The notes below the pieces were generated by a model. That model was not told where the DNA came from. It saw only the letters and a list, made by a program, of their open reading frames with translations, and searched no databases. A stretch of 13,608 nt of DNA from Pseudomonadota bacterium (GTDB lineage: Bacteria; Pseudomonadota; Gammaproteobacteria; Acidiferrobacterales; Sulfurifustaceae), in the NCBI GenBank assembly GCA_020354085.1, contig CP070641.1, positions 1,653,636-1,667,243 on the forward strand, read 5' to 3'. Of the stretch, positions 1 through 7,179 are shown piece after piece. How positions within the stretch are numbered: the stretch's first letter is position 1; each line of letters opens with the position of its first letter. The position numbers and the translations under genes were made by a program.

Positions 1-66
1 ACTAGTCGAAACGACCCGTCTCTTGCCCAACACCGGTTCGCCGGAAAGAAACGCTACGCGAACAAG

Positions 67-234
67 CTACTCGCCCTTGGTCTTGAGCGACTGCCATAGA
101 TCCACCAGCATCATGGCCACGCCGATCAAAACCACCGCCGCGAGCGAAAACTCGCGCAGCTTGAGCACGATCGGTCCGGCGTAGCTGATCAACAGAGCGG
201 CGGCGATGAAGGCCGCGAAATACCTGAATATCAT
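67..234 (-). CDS. Small two-helix membrane protein at the end of the TRAP operon
   Basis: Encodes 55 residues, starting MIFRYFAAFIAAALLISYAG and ending LWQSLKTKGE. There are two likely membrane helices, at about residues 4-23 and 29-48, joined by a short basic link (VLKLRE), and a charged C-terminal tail. The start is well supported: AGGAGG lies four bases before the ATG, the best Shine-Dalgarno sequence in this operon besides that of dctP. The gene begins 17 bp after the amidase stop, on the same strand, so it is very probably the last gene of the TRAP/amidase operon. I do not recognise a named family. It may assist or stabilise the transporter, but that is a guess from position and size only. 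It is too short for ordinary ORF cut-offs, and a longer Arg-rich frame antisense to the sense of this gene's codons covers it. Confidence 0.72.
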   Translation of the reverse strand: MIFRYFAAFIAAALLISYAGPIVLKLREFSLAAVVLIGVAMMLVDLWQSLKTKGE

Positions 235-251
235 AATGCCTCCTCGATCGA

Positions 252-1589
252 TTACATCTGCTCTTCGGCCGTGACATACGCAGCCAGCCAGCGCGCGGTG
301 CGCAGCAATCGTGCATCGTCATGGCGCTGGCCAACTAACTGGACACCGAGCGGCAAACCGTTCGCGCCTTGCAGCAGCGGCAGTGATAGACTTGGCATGC
401 CGCACAGCGTCCACACGGTGCAAAACGCGGGGTCACCGGTCGATGCCAACCCTGCCGGCGCCGTGCCTGCCACCGCCGGCGTCAATATCGCGTCGCAGCG
501 TTCGAACAAATCGGCGAAACCCTCATTCAACAGCGGGATGCGGGCGCGCGCGACCTGATAGTCAAACGCGCTGATCGAGCGTCCGCGCTCGAGCTGCTCG
601 CGCAGCGACTCGCTCAAGCGCTCGCGACCGCGATCGTACTCGTCGACCAGCGCCGCCGCCATCTCCGCTTCCATGATTGTGCGATGAATTTCCAGGGCAT
701 TCAGCGCAATGGCGGGCAGATCCACTTCGGCAACGCGGTCACCCAGCACTTCAATCAACTCCGCGAACGCCTCACGCGTATCCGGTTCTGTTCGCTCCCA
801 CAACGGCGTCTTGATAAAGGCAATGACGGGAGGCAGCGGCGGTTCCTGCGCCGCGATGTCGCGAAACGGAATGCGGGCACGCATGCGGGTATCGGGATCG
901 CGCTCATCGCCGCCGACCAGAACCTCGCAGCCGAGCGCGATATCATCCAGCGTGCGCGCGAATACGCCGATGTGATCGAGCGTCGGCGATAGGCGCAACA
1001 CGCCATGGCGCGAAATGAGCCCATGCGTGGGCTTGAAACCATAGACGCCGCAATACGCCGCCGGCCGAATGACCGAGCCGTTAGTCTGGCTGCCGACTGC
1101 AAGCGGCACCATGCCGGCTGCGACCGCCGCCGCCGATCCGCTCGAGGAACCGCCGGGGGTATGTTCGGGATTGTGCGGGTTGCGCGTCTTGCCCGGGGCG
1201 TAGGTCGCCAATTCCGTCGTGACGGTCTTTCCCATGATTACGGCGCCTGCTTCGCGTAAGCGCGCGACAGCGGCCCCATCGCGTGCGGGTGTCCGCCCGG
1301 CGTGCAGGACGGTACCGTCTTCGGTCGGCATGTCTTCGGTATCGAAGATGTCCTTGATGCCCACCGGCACACCATGCAGCAAGCCGCAGGGTGCGCCTTT
1401 GCTCCTATCTTCATCGCGCTTGCGCGCCTGGTTACGCGCATGTTCGGAGTCGAGGAATTGCCAGGCCTGAACCTCTGCCTCGACCTCTTCCGCCCGCGCC
1501 AGGCAGGCGTCGATCAGCTGCTCGGCGCTGATCTCACCGGCTTGCATGGCGCGTGCCGCGTCGGTCGCGGTAAGCCAATTGATCTGCAT
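252..1589 (-). CDS. Amidase-signature (AS) family hydrolase
   Basis: A 445-residue cytoplasmic amide hydrolase of the amidase-signature family, which uses a Ser-cisSer-Lys triad. All three parts are visible: Lys79 in GVPVGIKDIFDT, the Gly/Ser motif GGSSSGS (cis-Ser at about 148), and the nucleophile Ser172 in GSQTNGSVIRPA, 24 residues later as is usual. The nucleophile motif has Asn where most members have Gly (T-G-G-S). GatA is unlikely because no gatB or gatC is present, so this is a metabolic amidase; its substrate cannot be read from sequence. I chose ATG 1589 because it lies 13 bp after the dctM stop and begins a typical family N-terminus (MQINWLTATDAARAM); the longer frame upstream overlaps dctM and looks random. 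Its place in a transporter operon suggests it hydrolyses an imported amide or a product derived from it. Confidence 0.9.
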   Translation of the reverse strand: MQINWLTATDAARAMQAGEISAEQLIDACLARAEEVEAEVQAWQFLDSEHARNQARKRDEDRSKGAPCGLLHGVPVGIKDIFDTEDMPTEDGTVLHAGRTPARDGAAVARLREAGAVIMGKTVTTELATYAPGKTRNPHNPEHTPGGSSSGSAAAVAAGMVPLAVGSQTNGSVIRPAAYCGVYGFKPTHGLISRHGVLRLSPTLDHIGVFARTLDDIALGCEVLVGGDERDPDTRMRARIPFRDIAAQEPPLPPVIAFIKTPLWERTEPDTREAFAELIEVLGDRVAEVDLPAIALNALEIHRTIMEAEMAAALVDEYDRGRERLSESLREQLERGRSISAFDYQVARARIPLLNEGFADLFERCDAILTPAVAGTAPAGLASTGDPAFCTVWTLCGMPSLSLPLLQGANGLPLGVQLVGQRHDDARLLRTARWLAAYVTAEEQM

Positions 1590-1602
1590 CGCGTCCACAG
1601 CC

Positions 1603-2946
1603 TTAGCCGTAGAACAGACCGGGCAACCAGAACATGATCGGCGGGAATACGTAGACCACAAACATGGTCACGAACACCATGGCGAGGAACGGAAAGCAGC
1701 CGCTGAAAATCGTCCACAGTTGCACGTGTGGCGGCGCGATGCCTTTCAAATAGTACGCCGACATCGCCATGGGCGGAGTCAGGAACGACGTCTGAAGGTT
1801 GAGCGCAATTAGAATACCAAACATCATCGGATCGATGTGGAAGTGCGGCAGCAGCGGCAGGAATATCGGCACAAAGATAATGATGATCTCGGTCCACTCC
1901 AGGGGCCAGCCGAGCAAGAAGATAATGATCTGCGAGAGGATAAGAAACAAAACCGGGTTCAAGTCGAGCCCTAATACGAATTCCTTGATGATGCCTTCGC
2001 CGCCCAGGTACGAAAACACGGATGAGAACGTCCACGAACCCACGAACAGGAAGCAGACCATGGCGGAGGTGCGCGCGGTGAGGTACACCGCCTCCTGGAG
2101 TCGCGCCCAGGTGAGCGCGCGGTAGGCCGCTGCCAAAACCAGGCTGCCGAGCGCACCAACAGCAGCTGCCTCAGTGGGCGTCGCCAGACCGAAGATAATA
2201 GAGCCCAACACGGCGAAGATTAGAACGGCAAGTGGTACGAATGCCGTTAACATGAGATACGCAGCTTTAACCCAGTGGATATTCCCTTCCGAGTCCGGCA
2301 GCTTGGGCGTCAATTTCGGATTCAGGGTCGCACGCGTAATCACGTACGCCACATACAAGCCTGCGAGCAGGAATCCCGGGAGCAAGGCCGCTGCGTACAA
2401 ACGCACCACCGATACCGACGAAGCCGCCGCGTATACGATCAACATGATCGAAGGTGGAATCAGGATGCCGAGTGTGCCGCCCGCACAAATTACGCCGGAA
2501 GAGAGCTTCTGATCGTAACCAGCCTTGAGCATCGCCGGTAGCGCAAGCAAGCCCATCAAGGTCACGACGGCCCCCACGATACCGGTCGCGGTCGCAAAAA
2601 GCGCACAGGTTAACAACGCCGCCACCGCCATCGAGCCTGGTATATGGCGCAAGGCGACCTGCAGGCTATAAAACAGGCGATCGAGAATATTGGCGCGCTC
2701 GATCACATAACCCATGAATAAGAAGAGCGGCACGGCAACGAGCACGTCGTTGCTCATGATGCTCCAGGTGTTTTGCGTGAGCAGGTAGAACAAGCGGTTA
2801 TCGAAGAACTCCTGCCCGACCTGATAGTAGGCGTAGAAACCGAAACCAACGCCGACGCCCATCAGGGTAAAAGCGATGGGGAACCCAAGCAGGATGAGAA
2901 AGATGAACAGCCCCAACATCACCAGGGCGATGATTGGATCGCTCAC
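1603..2946 (-). CDS. dctM: TRAP transporter large permease (DctM family)
   Basis: A 447-residue inner-membrane protein made almost entirely of hydrophobic segments. It is the ion-coupled translocation subunit of a tripartite ATP-independent periplasmic transporter. Family features include the N-terminal helix with LLGFPIAFTLMGVGVGFGFY, the segment LFLFMGYVIERANI, the conserved GTLGILIPPSIMLIVYAA loop, and the FGLATPTEAAAVGALGSLVL repeat. Its length fits the DctM/COG4664 (mannitol/chloroaromatic-type) branch. Translation starts at GTG (2946), whose GTGA overlaps the dctQ TGA stop by 4 nt, so the two are probably translationally coupled, as expected for subunits that form one complex. The amidase follows after 13 bp. 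The substrate is set by the binding protein, not by this subunit. Confidence 0.95.
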   Translation of the reverse strand: MSDPIIALVMLGLFIFLILLGFPIAFTLMGVGVGFGFYAYYQVGQEFFDNRLFYLLTQNTWSIMSNDVLVAVPLFLFMGYVIERANILDRLFYSLQVALRHIPGSMAVAALLTCALFATATGIVGAVVTLMGLLALPAMLKAGYDQKLSSGVICAGGTLGILIPPSIMLIVYAAASSVSVVRLYAAALLPGFLLAGLYVAYVITRATLNPKLTPKLPDSEGNIHWVKAAYLMLTAFVPLAVLIFAVLGSIIFGLATPTEAAAVGALGSLVLAAAYRALTWARLQEAVYLTARTSAMVCFLFVGSWTFSSVFSYLGGEGIIKEFVLGLDLNPVLFLILSQIIIFLLGWPLEWTEIIIIFVPIFLPLLPHFHIDPMMFGILIALNLQTSFLTPPMAMSAYYLKGIAPPHVQLWTIFSGCFPFLAMVFVTMFVVYVFPPIMFWLPGLFYG

Positions 2947-3527
2947 TTAGTGCCCTCCGATTTGCCCTCGGTGGCGTGCCGCAGAACCGTCTCAAGCTCT
3001 TCGACGTCGTGCAGACGCTGTGGCCACTGGTTATCTCGAATGCAAAGGAAACAACGCAGCATTTCGGCGAATCCCTGCAACGCGAGCAACGCGCCACCAA
3101 CCGGGATCAGCACCTTCATCGGCCAGATCGGCACGCCGACCGGGCTGTTGACGCTAACTTCCAGGATTCGCGCCGAATCCCAGGCGTAACCCCAGCCTGC
3201 GTAAACCAACGCCAGAACGCCGGGGAAAAAGAACAGGACGTAAAGCGCCAGCTCGACGATCGCCTGGGTGCGCGGTTGCCACGTGCGGTAAATAAAGTCA
3301 CCGCGAACATGACCGTTGCGTGAGAGCGTGTAGGCGCCAGCCATGAAGAACAGTGCTCCATACATGAGATAACTCATGTCGAACGCCCAGCTGGTTGGAT
3401 CATTTAACACGTAACGCACGAACACTTCGTACGAGGTGCCGAAGGTTAGGATCATGATGCACCACGCGAAGGCGTGGCCGACCATTTTACTCAGCAGGTC
3501 GATACTGTAGATCAGGCGGTCAACCAT
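2943..3527 (-). CDS. dctQ: TRAP transporter small permease (DctQ family)
   Basis: A 194-residue inner-membrane protein with four predicted helices (near residues 11-33, 50-68, 88-112 and 131-153). It forms the small membrane subunit of the TRAP complex with DctM. The core pattern of family members is visible: FVRYVLNDPTSWAFDMS followed by the aromatic, Gly/Ala-rich second helix and the segment SRNGHVRGDFIY. I placed the start at ATG 3527, which begins MVDRLIYSIDLLSK; a TTG six codons further upstream is open but has no better ribosome site. The preceding dctP gene ends 77 bp away, across a strong hairpin that may reduce permease expression relative to the binding protein. The C-terminal tail is hydrophilic and ends EGKSEGTK. 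Confidence 0.93.
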   Translation of the reverse strand: MVDRLIYSIDLLSKMVGHAFAWCIMILTFGTSYEVFVRYVLNDPTSWAFDMSYLMYGALFFMAGAYTLSRNGHVRGDFIYRTWQPRTQAIVELALYVLFFFPGVLALVYAGWGYAWDSARILEVSVNSPVGVPIWPMKVLIPVGGALLALQGFAEMLRCFLCIRDNQWPQRLHDVEELETVLRHATEGKSEGTK

Positions 3528-3551
3528 GCGCCCCCCGAACAACAATGAAAT

Positions 3552-3580
3552 GGGGCGGCACCGACTCCCGGTGCCGCCCC
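3552..3580 (-). terminator. 12-bp hairpin between dctP and dctQ, probable attenuator or mRNA-end stabiliser
   Basis: GGGGCGGCACCG at 3552-3563 and CGGTGCCGCCCC at 3569-3580 are perfect complements around a 5-base loop. The dctP stop is 24 bp before it in the transcript, and dctQ begins 24 bp after it. The following RNA (AUUUCAUUGUUG) is U-rich but has no real U-run, so complete termination is unlikely. Such hairpins after a periplasmic binding-protein gene commonly block 3' exonucleases or attenuate, leaving more binding protein than permease. The choice between these is inference. Confidence 0.7.
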
Positions 3581-3604
3581 GTCCAACTTACCCTAACTTA
3601 CGAC

Positions 3605-4783
3605 TTACACACACGCTTGGCCGGCGCCCGGGAGCTTGGTCTTGAACACATGTTCATACCCCATCGCGAACGGCGCGTCGTTCGCGTTCCAGTAGTAGAC
3701 CACGTCCTTGGCCCATGCCTTCTGTGATTCCACGACCTTCTTGAAGAACGGATCCTCGCCCGAGAGGCGGGTGTTGATCTTGTCCCAGGCCTTGAGCTGT
3801 TCCTGGAAGATCGGGAGCGGCGTGCGAATCACCTTCACCTTGTGCTTATGGATCAGATCCTGCAGATCCTTCGGATAGTTCTTCATTGCGGTGAAGTAGT
3901 TCGCCGAGTTCGCAGCCTCGACGCCGTAGCGCCAGATCGCCTGCAGGTCTTTCGGCATCGCATCCCACTTCTTCTTGTTGACCGCAATCTCGAAGAATTC
4001 CATGGCCTGATGGAACGAACCGAGCTCGTAGTTCTTGATTACGTCCTGCGCGCCGAAACGCATGTCGGAGGTCGGATTGTTGAACTCGAAAGCATCGATC
4101 ACGCCACGCTCCAGCGCGGGGACGATCTCACCACCCGGCAGCTGGGTGACCTTAGCGCCCATCTCCTGGAACAGGTCGGCGGCCAATCCCACGGTACGAT
4201 ACTTGAGACCTTTCAGCTGCTTCGCGTCCATGATCGGCTTCTTGAACCAGCCGAGCGGTTGGGTGGGCATCGGCATGGCGAAGAAACCGACGTAGTTGAG
4301 ACCGATCTTCTTCAGCAGCTCGTTGTACAGTTCCTGACCGCCGCCGCGATAGATCCAAGACAGCGTCTGAAACGCGTCCATGCCGTTAATCGGACCGGAA
4401 CCAAAAAGCGACGCGACCTTGGATTTACCGTACCAGTACACCGGCACGGTATGACCCGCATCCAGCACGCCCTTGGACACCGCGTCGGTTACTTCGAAGG
4501 GCTTCACCACCGCACCGGCAACGAGATAATCGATACGCAACCGACCACCGGCCATCTCGTTTACACGTGTCACGAATTCTTGTGCGAACTCGTTGAAGAT
4601 GTCGGTGGCGCCCCAGGCGCCCTGCATCTTGATGACTATGGGTGCGGCCGATTTTGAGATCATCGGGAATCCGGCGATCGCGGCGCCCGCGGTACCCGCC
4701 GCTGCCGTGGCCAGGAATTTGCGCCGCTCGACGGCGGTCGGTTTGGCCTTGGCTGCGGATTTCTTGGTTTGATTTCGTTCCAT
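3605..4783 (-). CDS. dctP: TRAP solute-binding protein, TakP/lactate-binding type, Tat-exported
   Basis: A 392-residue periplasmic binding protein that delivers substrate to DctQM. The N-terminus carries a twin-arginine signal, VERRKFLATAAAG (Arg20-Arg21), ending near SKSAAP. The mature protein resembles COG4663 proteins such as Rhodobacter TakP (2-oxoacids) and the Thermus calcium-lactate binder: GAWGATDIFNEFAQEF, DAVSKGVLDAGH, YWYGK and FGSGP are typical. From recalled alignments, Arg196 is the conserved carboxylate-binding TRAP arginine, Gln175 lies 21 residues before it as in TakP, and Glu233-Phe234 fill the usual metal-ligand Glu-aromatic position. I chose ATG 4783 because AGGAGG lies five bases upstream; the ATG 12 codons earlier has no such site. 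A hairpin follows the stop. A 2-oxo- or 2-hydroxy-monocarboxylate substrate is likely, and divergent lutABC favours lactate. Other TRAP ligands of this branch, including aromatic acids, remain possible. Confidence 0.92.
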   Translation of the reverse strand: MERNQTKKSAAKAKPTAVERRKFLATAAAGTAGAAIAGFPMISKSAAPIVIKMQGAWGATDIFNEFAQEFVTRVNEMAGGRLRIDYLVAGAVVKPFEVTDAVSKGVLDAGHTVPVYWYGKSKVASLFGSGPINGMDAFQTLSWIYRGGGQELYNELLKKIGLNYVGFFAMPMPTQPLGWFKKPIMDAKQLKGLKYRTVGLAADLFQEMGAKVTQLPGGEIVPALERGVIDAFEFNNPTSDMRFGAQDVIKNYELGSFHQAMEFFEIAVNKKKWDAMPKDLQAIWRYGVEAANSANYFTAMKNYPKDLQDLIHKHKVKVIRTPLPIFQEQLKAWDKINTRLSGEDPFFKKVVESQKAWAKDVVYYWNANDAPFAMGYEHVFKTKLPGAGQACV

Positions 4784-4936
4784 AGCGTCCTCCTGATGAA
4801 TGGATTCGATATGCTTCACGAATTACAACCCGTACGGCGATCCTTTCTGCCCGGCCCACAGCCGGAGCGGTGTCCTCTCTAAACCGCACTACTGTAGCCC
4901 CATTCGCGCCACCTGACTATGCCTGACACAACGGTA

Positions 4937-4951
4937 TTTCGCATAACGAAA
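4937..4951. promoter_or_regulatory. Palindromic candidate operator TTTCG-N5-CGAAA, copy 1
   Basis: The 15-mer TTTCGCATAACGAAA has perfect 5-bp arms around CATAA, about in the middle of the divergent region and 91 bp before the lutA start. The same arms and spacer recur once in the window, upstream of aceB at 9648-9662, and nowhere else that I could find. The symmetry suggests a dimeric repressor or activator. I cannot assign a regulator family with confidence, and no regulator gene lies in the window. Confidence 0.5.
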
Positions 4952-4961
4952 CCACATTACA

Positions 4962-4977
4962 TGGCAGCGAAATTGCG
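4962..4977 (+). promoter_or_regulatory. Candidate sigma-54 (-24/-12) promoter for lutABC
   Basis: TGGCAGCGAAATTGCG matches the RpoN consensus TGGCACG-N4-TTGCW at TGGCA and TTGC, with exactly 10 bases between the invariant GG (4963-4964) and GC (4975-4976). It mismatches at the C-G pair after TGGCA and at the last base. Transcription would start near 4988, leaving a leader of about 54 nt to lutA. A sigma-70 reading of the same stretch is also possible. Sigma-54 control is known for several carboxylate transport systems, which makes it plausible here. Confidence 0.35.
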
Positions 4978-5041
4978 CCACAACACACCACGGCGTAGCG
5001 TACGTGGTCGCTGAGCGCACCTTCTTTCCTGAGAACGTCCC

Positions 5042-5776
5042 ATGCGAGTTGGGTTATTCGTCACCTGCCTGGTGGATCTGCTTAGGCCCCGTATCGGCTT
5101 CGCCGCGCTGCGGCTGCTCGAGGCGGCGGGCGCCGATGTCGTCGTACCGCGAACCCAGACCTGCTGCGGTCAGCCCGGCTACAACAGTGGCGACAAGCAA
5201 GCGGCCCGCGCGCTTGCGCACAAGCTGTTAGACGAGTTCCAGGACTGTGATTACCTCGTGGCGCCTTCCGGATCCTGCGCGGCGATGATTCGCGTCCACT
5301 ACCCCACACTCTTCGCTGATACGGATGATGCCGCCGCAATGTCACGACTCGCGGCTCGCACCTACGAGCTCACCGATTTCCTGGTCACCATCGCCGGGCT
5401 ACAAACCGTGCCTGGAACCTTTGCCGGACGGATTACGTACCACGATTCCTGTTCCGGTCTCCGCGAGCTTGGTGTGCGGAAGCAGCCGCGCACGTTGATT
5501 GCGAAGCTGCCTCATGTCGATTTGCAGGAGATGCATGAAGCGCAGACCTGTTGCGGTTTCGGCGGCACCTTTGCGGTCAAATATGGTGATATCTCCGCGC
5601 GCATGGCGGAGAACAAATGCGCGCAGATCACCGCGACCGGCGCCGATGCGGTGGTGGCCGGTGATCTGGGCTGCTTGCTAAACATCGAAGGCCGCCTACG
5701 CCGCGAAGGCAGCCAGAAAACCCGCGTGCTGCACATTGCCGAACTGCTCGCCGGGGAAACACCAGAATCGACATGA
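5042..5776 (+). CDS. lutA: L-lactate oxidation complex subunit LutA (CCG-domain iron-sulfur protein)
   Basis: A 244-residue cytoplasmic subunit of the LutABC (LldEFG/YkgEFG) complex, which oxidises L-lactate to pyruvate. It has two cysteine-rich CCG (DUF224) modules. The first has Cys9, Cys41-Cys42-Gly and Cys79 (APSGSCAAM); the second has Cys137 (YHDSCSGLRELG), Cys170-Cys171-Gly (TCCGFGGTF) and Cys211 (GDLGCLLN). This layout is shared with heterodisulfide reductase HdrB and GlpC/GlcF, where such motifs bind iron-sulfur clusters, but the short two-module form next to lutB and lutC is diagnostic. The ATG at 5042 begins the family N-terminus MRVGLFVTCLVD; its ribosome site is weak (only a GAGA about 10 bases upstream). 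It is the first gene of the operon, and its TGA overlaps the lutB ATG by 4 nt. Confidence 0.95.
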   Translation: MRVGLFVTCLVDLLRPRIGFAALRLLEAAGADVVVPRTQTCCGQPGYNSGDKQAARALAHKLLDEFQDCDYLVAPSGSCAAMIRVHYPTLFADTDDAAAMSRLAARTYELTDFLVTIAGLQTVPGTFAGRITYHDSCSGLRELGVRKQPRTLIAKLPHVDLQEMHEAQTCCGFGGTFAVKYGDISARMAENKCAQITATGADAVVAGDLGCLLNIEGRLRREGSQKTRVLHIAELLAGETPEST

Positions 5777-7179
5777 AATTGAGCAGTGCGCAATTCAAGC
5801 ATACCGCACGCAAGAATCTGCATGACGTTAGATTGCAGCAAGCGTTGCATCGCCTGCAAGAACGGTTCGTCGGCGCGCGCGCGGCGGCGCTGACCGACAT
5901 CGACGACCTGCCGCGATTGCGGGCGGCGGCCACCGAGATCCGCCAACATGCACTCACGCACCTCGACGTCTATCTTGAACAGTTCGAGCGTCAAGTTGTT
6001 GCCTCCGGTGGGCAGGTGCACTGGGCGCGCGATGCCGCCGAGGTCAACCGCATCCTGCTCGAGCTCGCCGCACGTTATCAGGTGCGCAAGGTCGCCAAGT
6101 CGAAGTCGATGGTGAGCGAGGAATGCGGCATTAACGAAATGCTCGCGGCCAACGGCATCGAGGTGATCGAGACCGATCTGGGTGAATACATACTGCAGCT
6201 CGCTAGAGAGCCGCCGTCGCACATCGTCGCGCCGGTGGTGCACAAGAACAAAGAAGATATCGCCGACCTGTTCGTGCGGCATCATCATCGTCCGCGCACG
6301 ACCGAGATCGCTGAACTGTGCCGCGAAGCGCGCGAGATGCTGCGCCCGCATTTTCTTTCAGCCGACATGGGCATCAGTGGTGCCAACTTTCTCGTCGCCG
6401 AGACCGGTTCAGCGCTGATTGTCACCAATGAAGGCAACGGCCGTCTGGTGACAACGCTCCCCCGCGTCCACGTAGCGATCACGGGGATAGAGAAGGTCGT
6501 ACCTACGCTCGAGGATGTATCGGTACTGCTGCGACTTCTCACCCGCTCCGCCACCGGCCAGTCCATCACCAATTATGTTTCCGTGCTAACCGGCCACAAG
6601 CGCGCCTCAGATCTCGACGGCCCCGAGCACTTCCATGTGATTCTGGTTGACAACGGTCGCTCCCAGCTTCTCGGCACGGAGCTCGAAGCGATGTTGCGCT
6701 GCATTCGCTGCGGCGCCTGTATGAACCACTGCCCGGTGTATCAAAACATCGGCGGGCACGCCTACGGTTGGGTTTATCCGGGTCCAATGGGCTCGGTGCT
6801 CACGCCAAATCTTGTCGGCTTAAGCGAGGCGCGCGATCTGCCCAATGCCTCGACCTTTTGTGGCGCCTGCGCCGAGGTCTGCCCGGTGAGCATCCCTTTG
6901 CCGGATCTACTTCGTCATCTGCGCGTGCGACAACTCGAGCAGGGATTGCGTCCGCGCCGCGAACGCGGGTCGCTGCGTGTCTGGGCTTGGTTCGCGCAGC
7001 ACCCGCGTGCCTATGCCTGGGCGTCACGTCTTGCTGCGCGCCTGTTGCGTGCAGTGGCGAATCGGCGAGGTATGATTCGGCGACTACCCTTGGCCGGCGG
7101 CTGGACCGATGGGCGCGACTTCCCGGCACCGTCTGGCCGAACCTTTCGCGATCTCTACGCACGACGCACAAGCTCATGA
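5773..7179 (+). CDS. lutB: L-lactate oxidation complex subunit LutB (LUD domain plus 2x[4Fe-4S])
   Basis: A 468-residue iron-sulfur subunit of LutABC. The N-terminal two thirds form a LUD (DUF162) domain, with the motif KVAKSKSMVSEECGIN at about 107-121, the stretch MGISGANFLVAETGSALIV, and NEGNGRLVTTLPRVHVAITG. A ferredoxin-like region follows with C310-x2-C313-x2-C316-x3-C320-P and a second group Cys363-x2-Cys366-x3-Cys370-P, which together can hold two [4Fe-4S] clusters. The Arg-rich C-terminal tail (about 390-468) corresponds to the DUF3390 extension. Its length is normal for the family. Both ends overlap neighbours through ATGA (lutA before, lutC after), indicating translational coupling and one complex. 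LutB probably relays electrons from lactate towards an acceptor such as the quinone pool; the acceptor is not known from this sequence. Confidence 0.96.
   Translation: MKLSSAQFKHTARKNLHDVRLQQALHRLQERFVGARAAALTDIDDLPRLRAAATEIRQHALTHLDVYLEQFERQVVASGGQVHWARDAAEVNRILLELAARYQVRKVAKSKSMVSEECGINEMLAANGIEVIETDLGEYILQLAREPPSHIVAPVVHKNKEDIADLFVRHHHRPRTTEIAELCREAREMLRPHFLSADMGISGANFLVAETGSALIVTNEGNGRLVTTLPRVHVAITGIEKVVPTLEDVSVLLRLLTRSATGQSITNYVSVLTGHKRASDLDGPEHFHVILVDNGRSQLLGTELEAMLRCIRCGACMNHCPVYQNIGGHAYGWVYPGPMGSVLTPNLVGLSEARDLPNASTFCGACAEVCPVSIPLPDLLRHLRVRQLEQGLRPRRERGSLRVWAWFAQHPRAYAWASRLAARLLRAVANRRGMIRRLPLAGGWTDGRDFPAPSGRTFRDLYARRTSS

Larger units (their letters stand above)
4784..5041. promoter_or_regulatory. 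Divergent dctP/lutA control region
   Basis: 258 bp between two diverging operons, with no credible ORF. It must hold the promoters of the TRAP/amidase operon (minus) and lutABC (plus). Inside are a perfect short palindrome (4937-4951) and a sigma-54-like element pointing at lutA (4962-4977). An overlapping sigma-70 reading for lutA is TTGCGC at 4973-4978, a 17-bp spacer, and TAGCGT at 4996-5001. On the minus strand a weaker sigma-54-like match, TGGCGCGAATGGGGCT (4911 down to 4896), faces dctP. No strong sigma-70 promoter for dctP is evident. Confidence 0.75.

Noticed and set aside
36..47. CCGG-TTCG-CCGG at the left edge as a terminator of the TRAP operon
   Set aside because: Four-base stem built from a self-complementary tetramer, with no T-run on the minus strand.
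2..334. 110-codon Arg-rich frame on the minus strand at the left edge
   Set aside because: It overlaps the amidase end and the small membrane gene in another frame, has no ribosome site and random composition.
3842..4657. 271-codon open frame on the plus strand opposite dctP
   Set aside because: It lies wholly inside a well-supported gene on the other strand, has His/Arg/Leu-rich noise composition and shows no recognisable motif.
5512..6351. 279-codon open frame on the minus strand opposite lutA/lutB
   Set aside because: It is antisense to two clear Lut genes and its sequence resembles no family; long antisense frames are common in GC-rich coding DNA.
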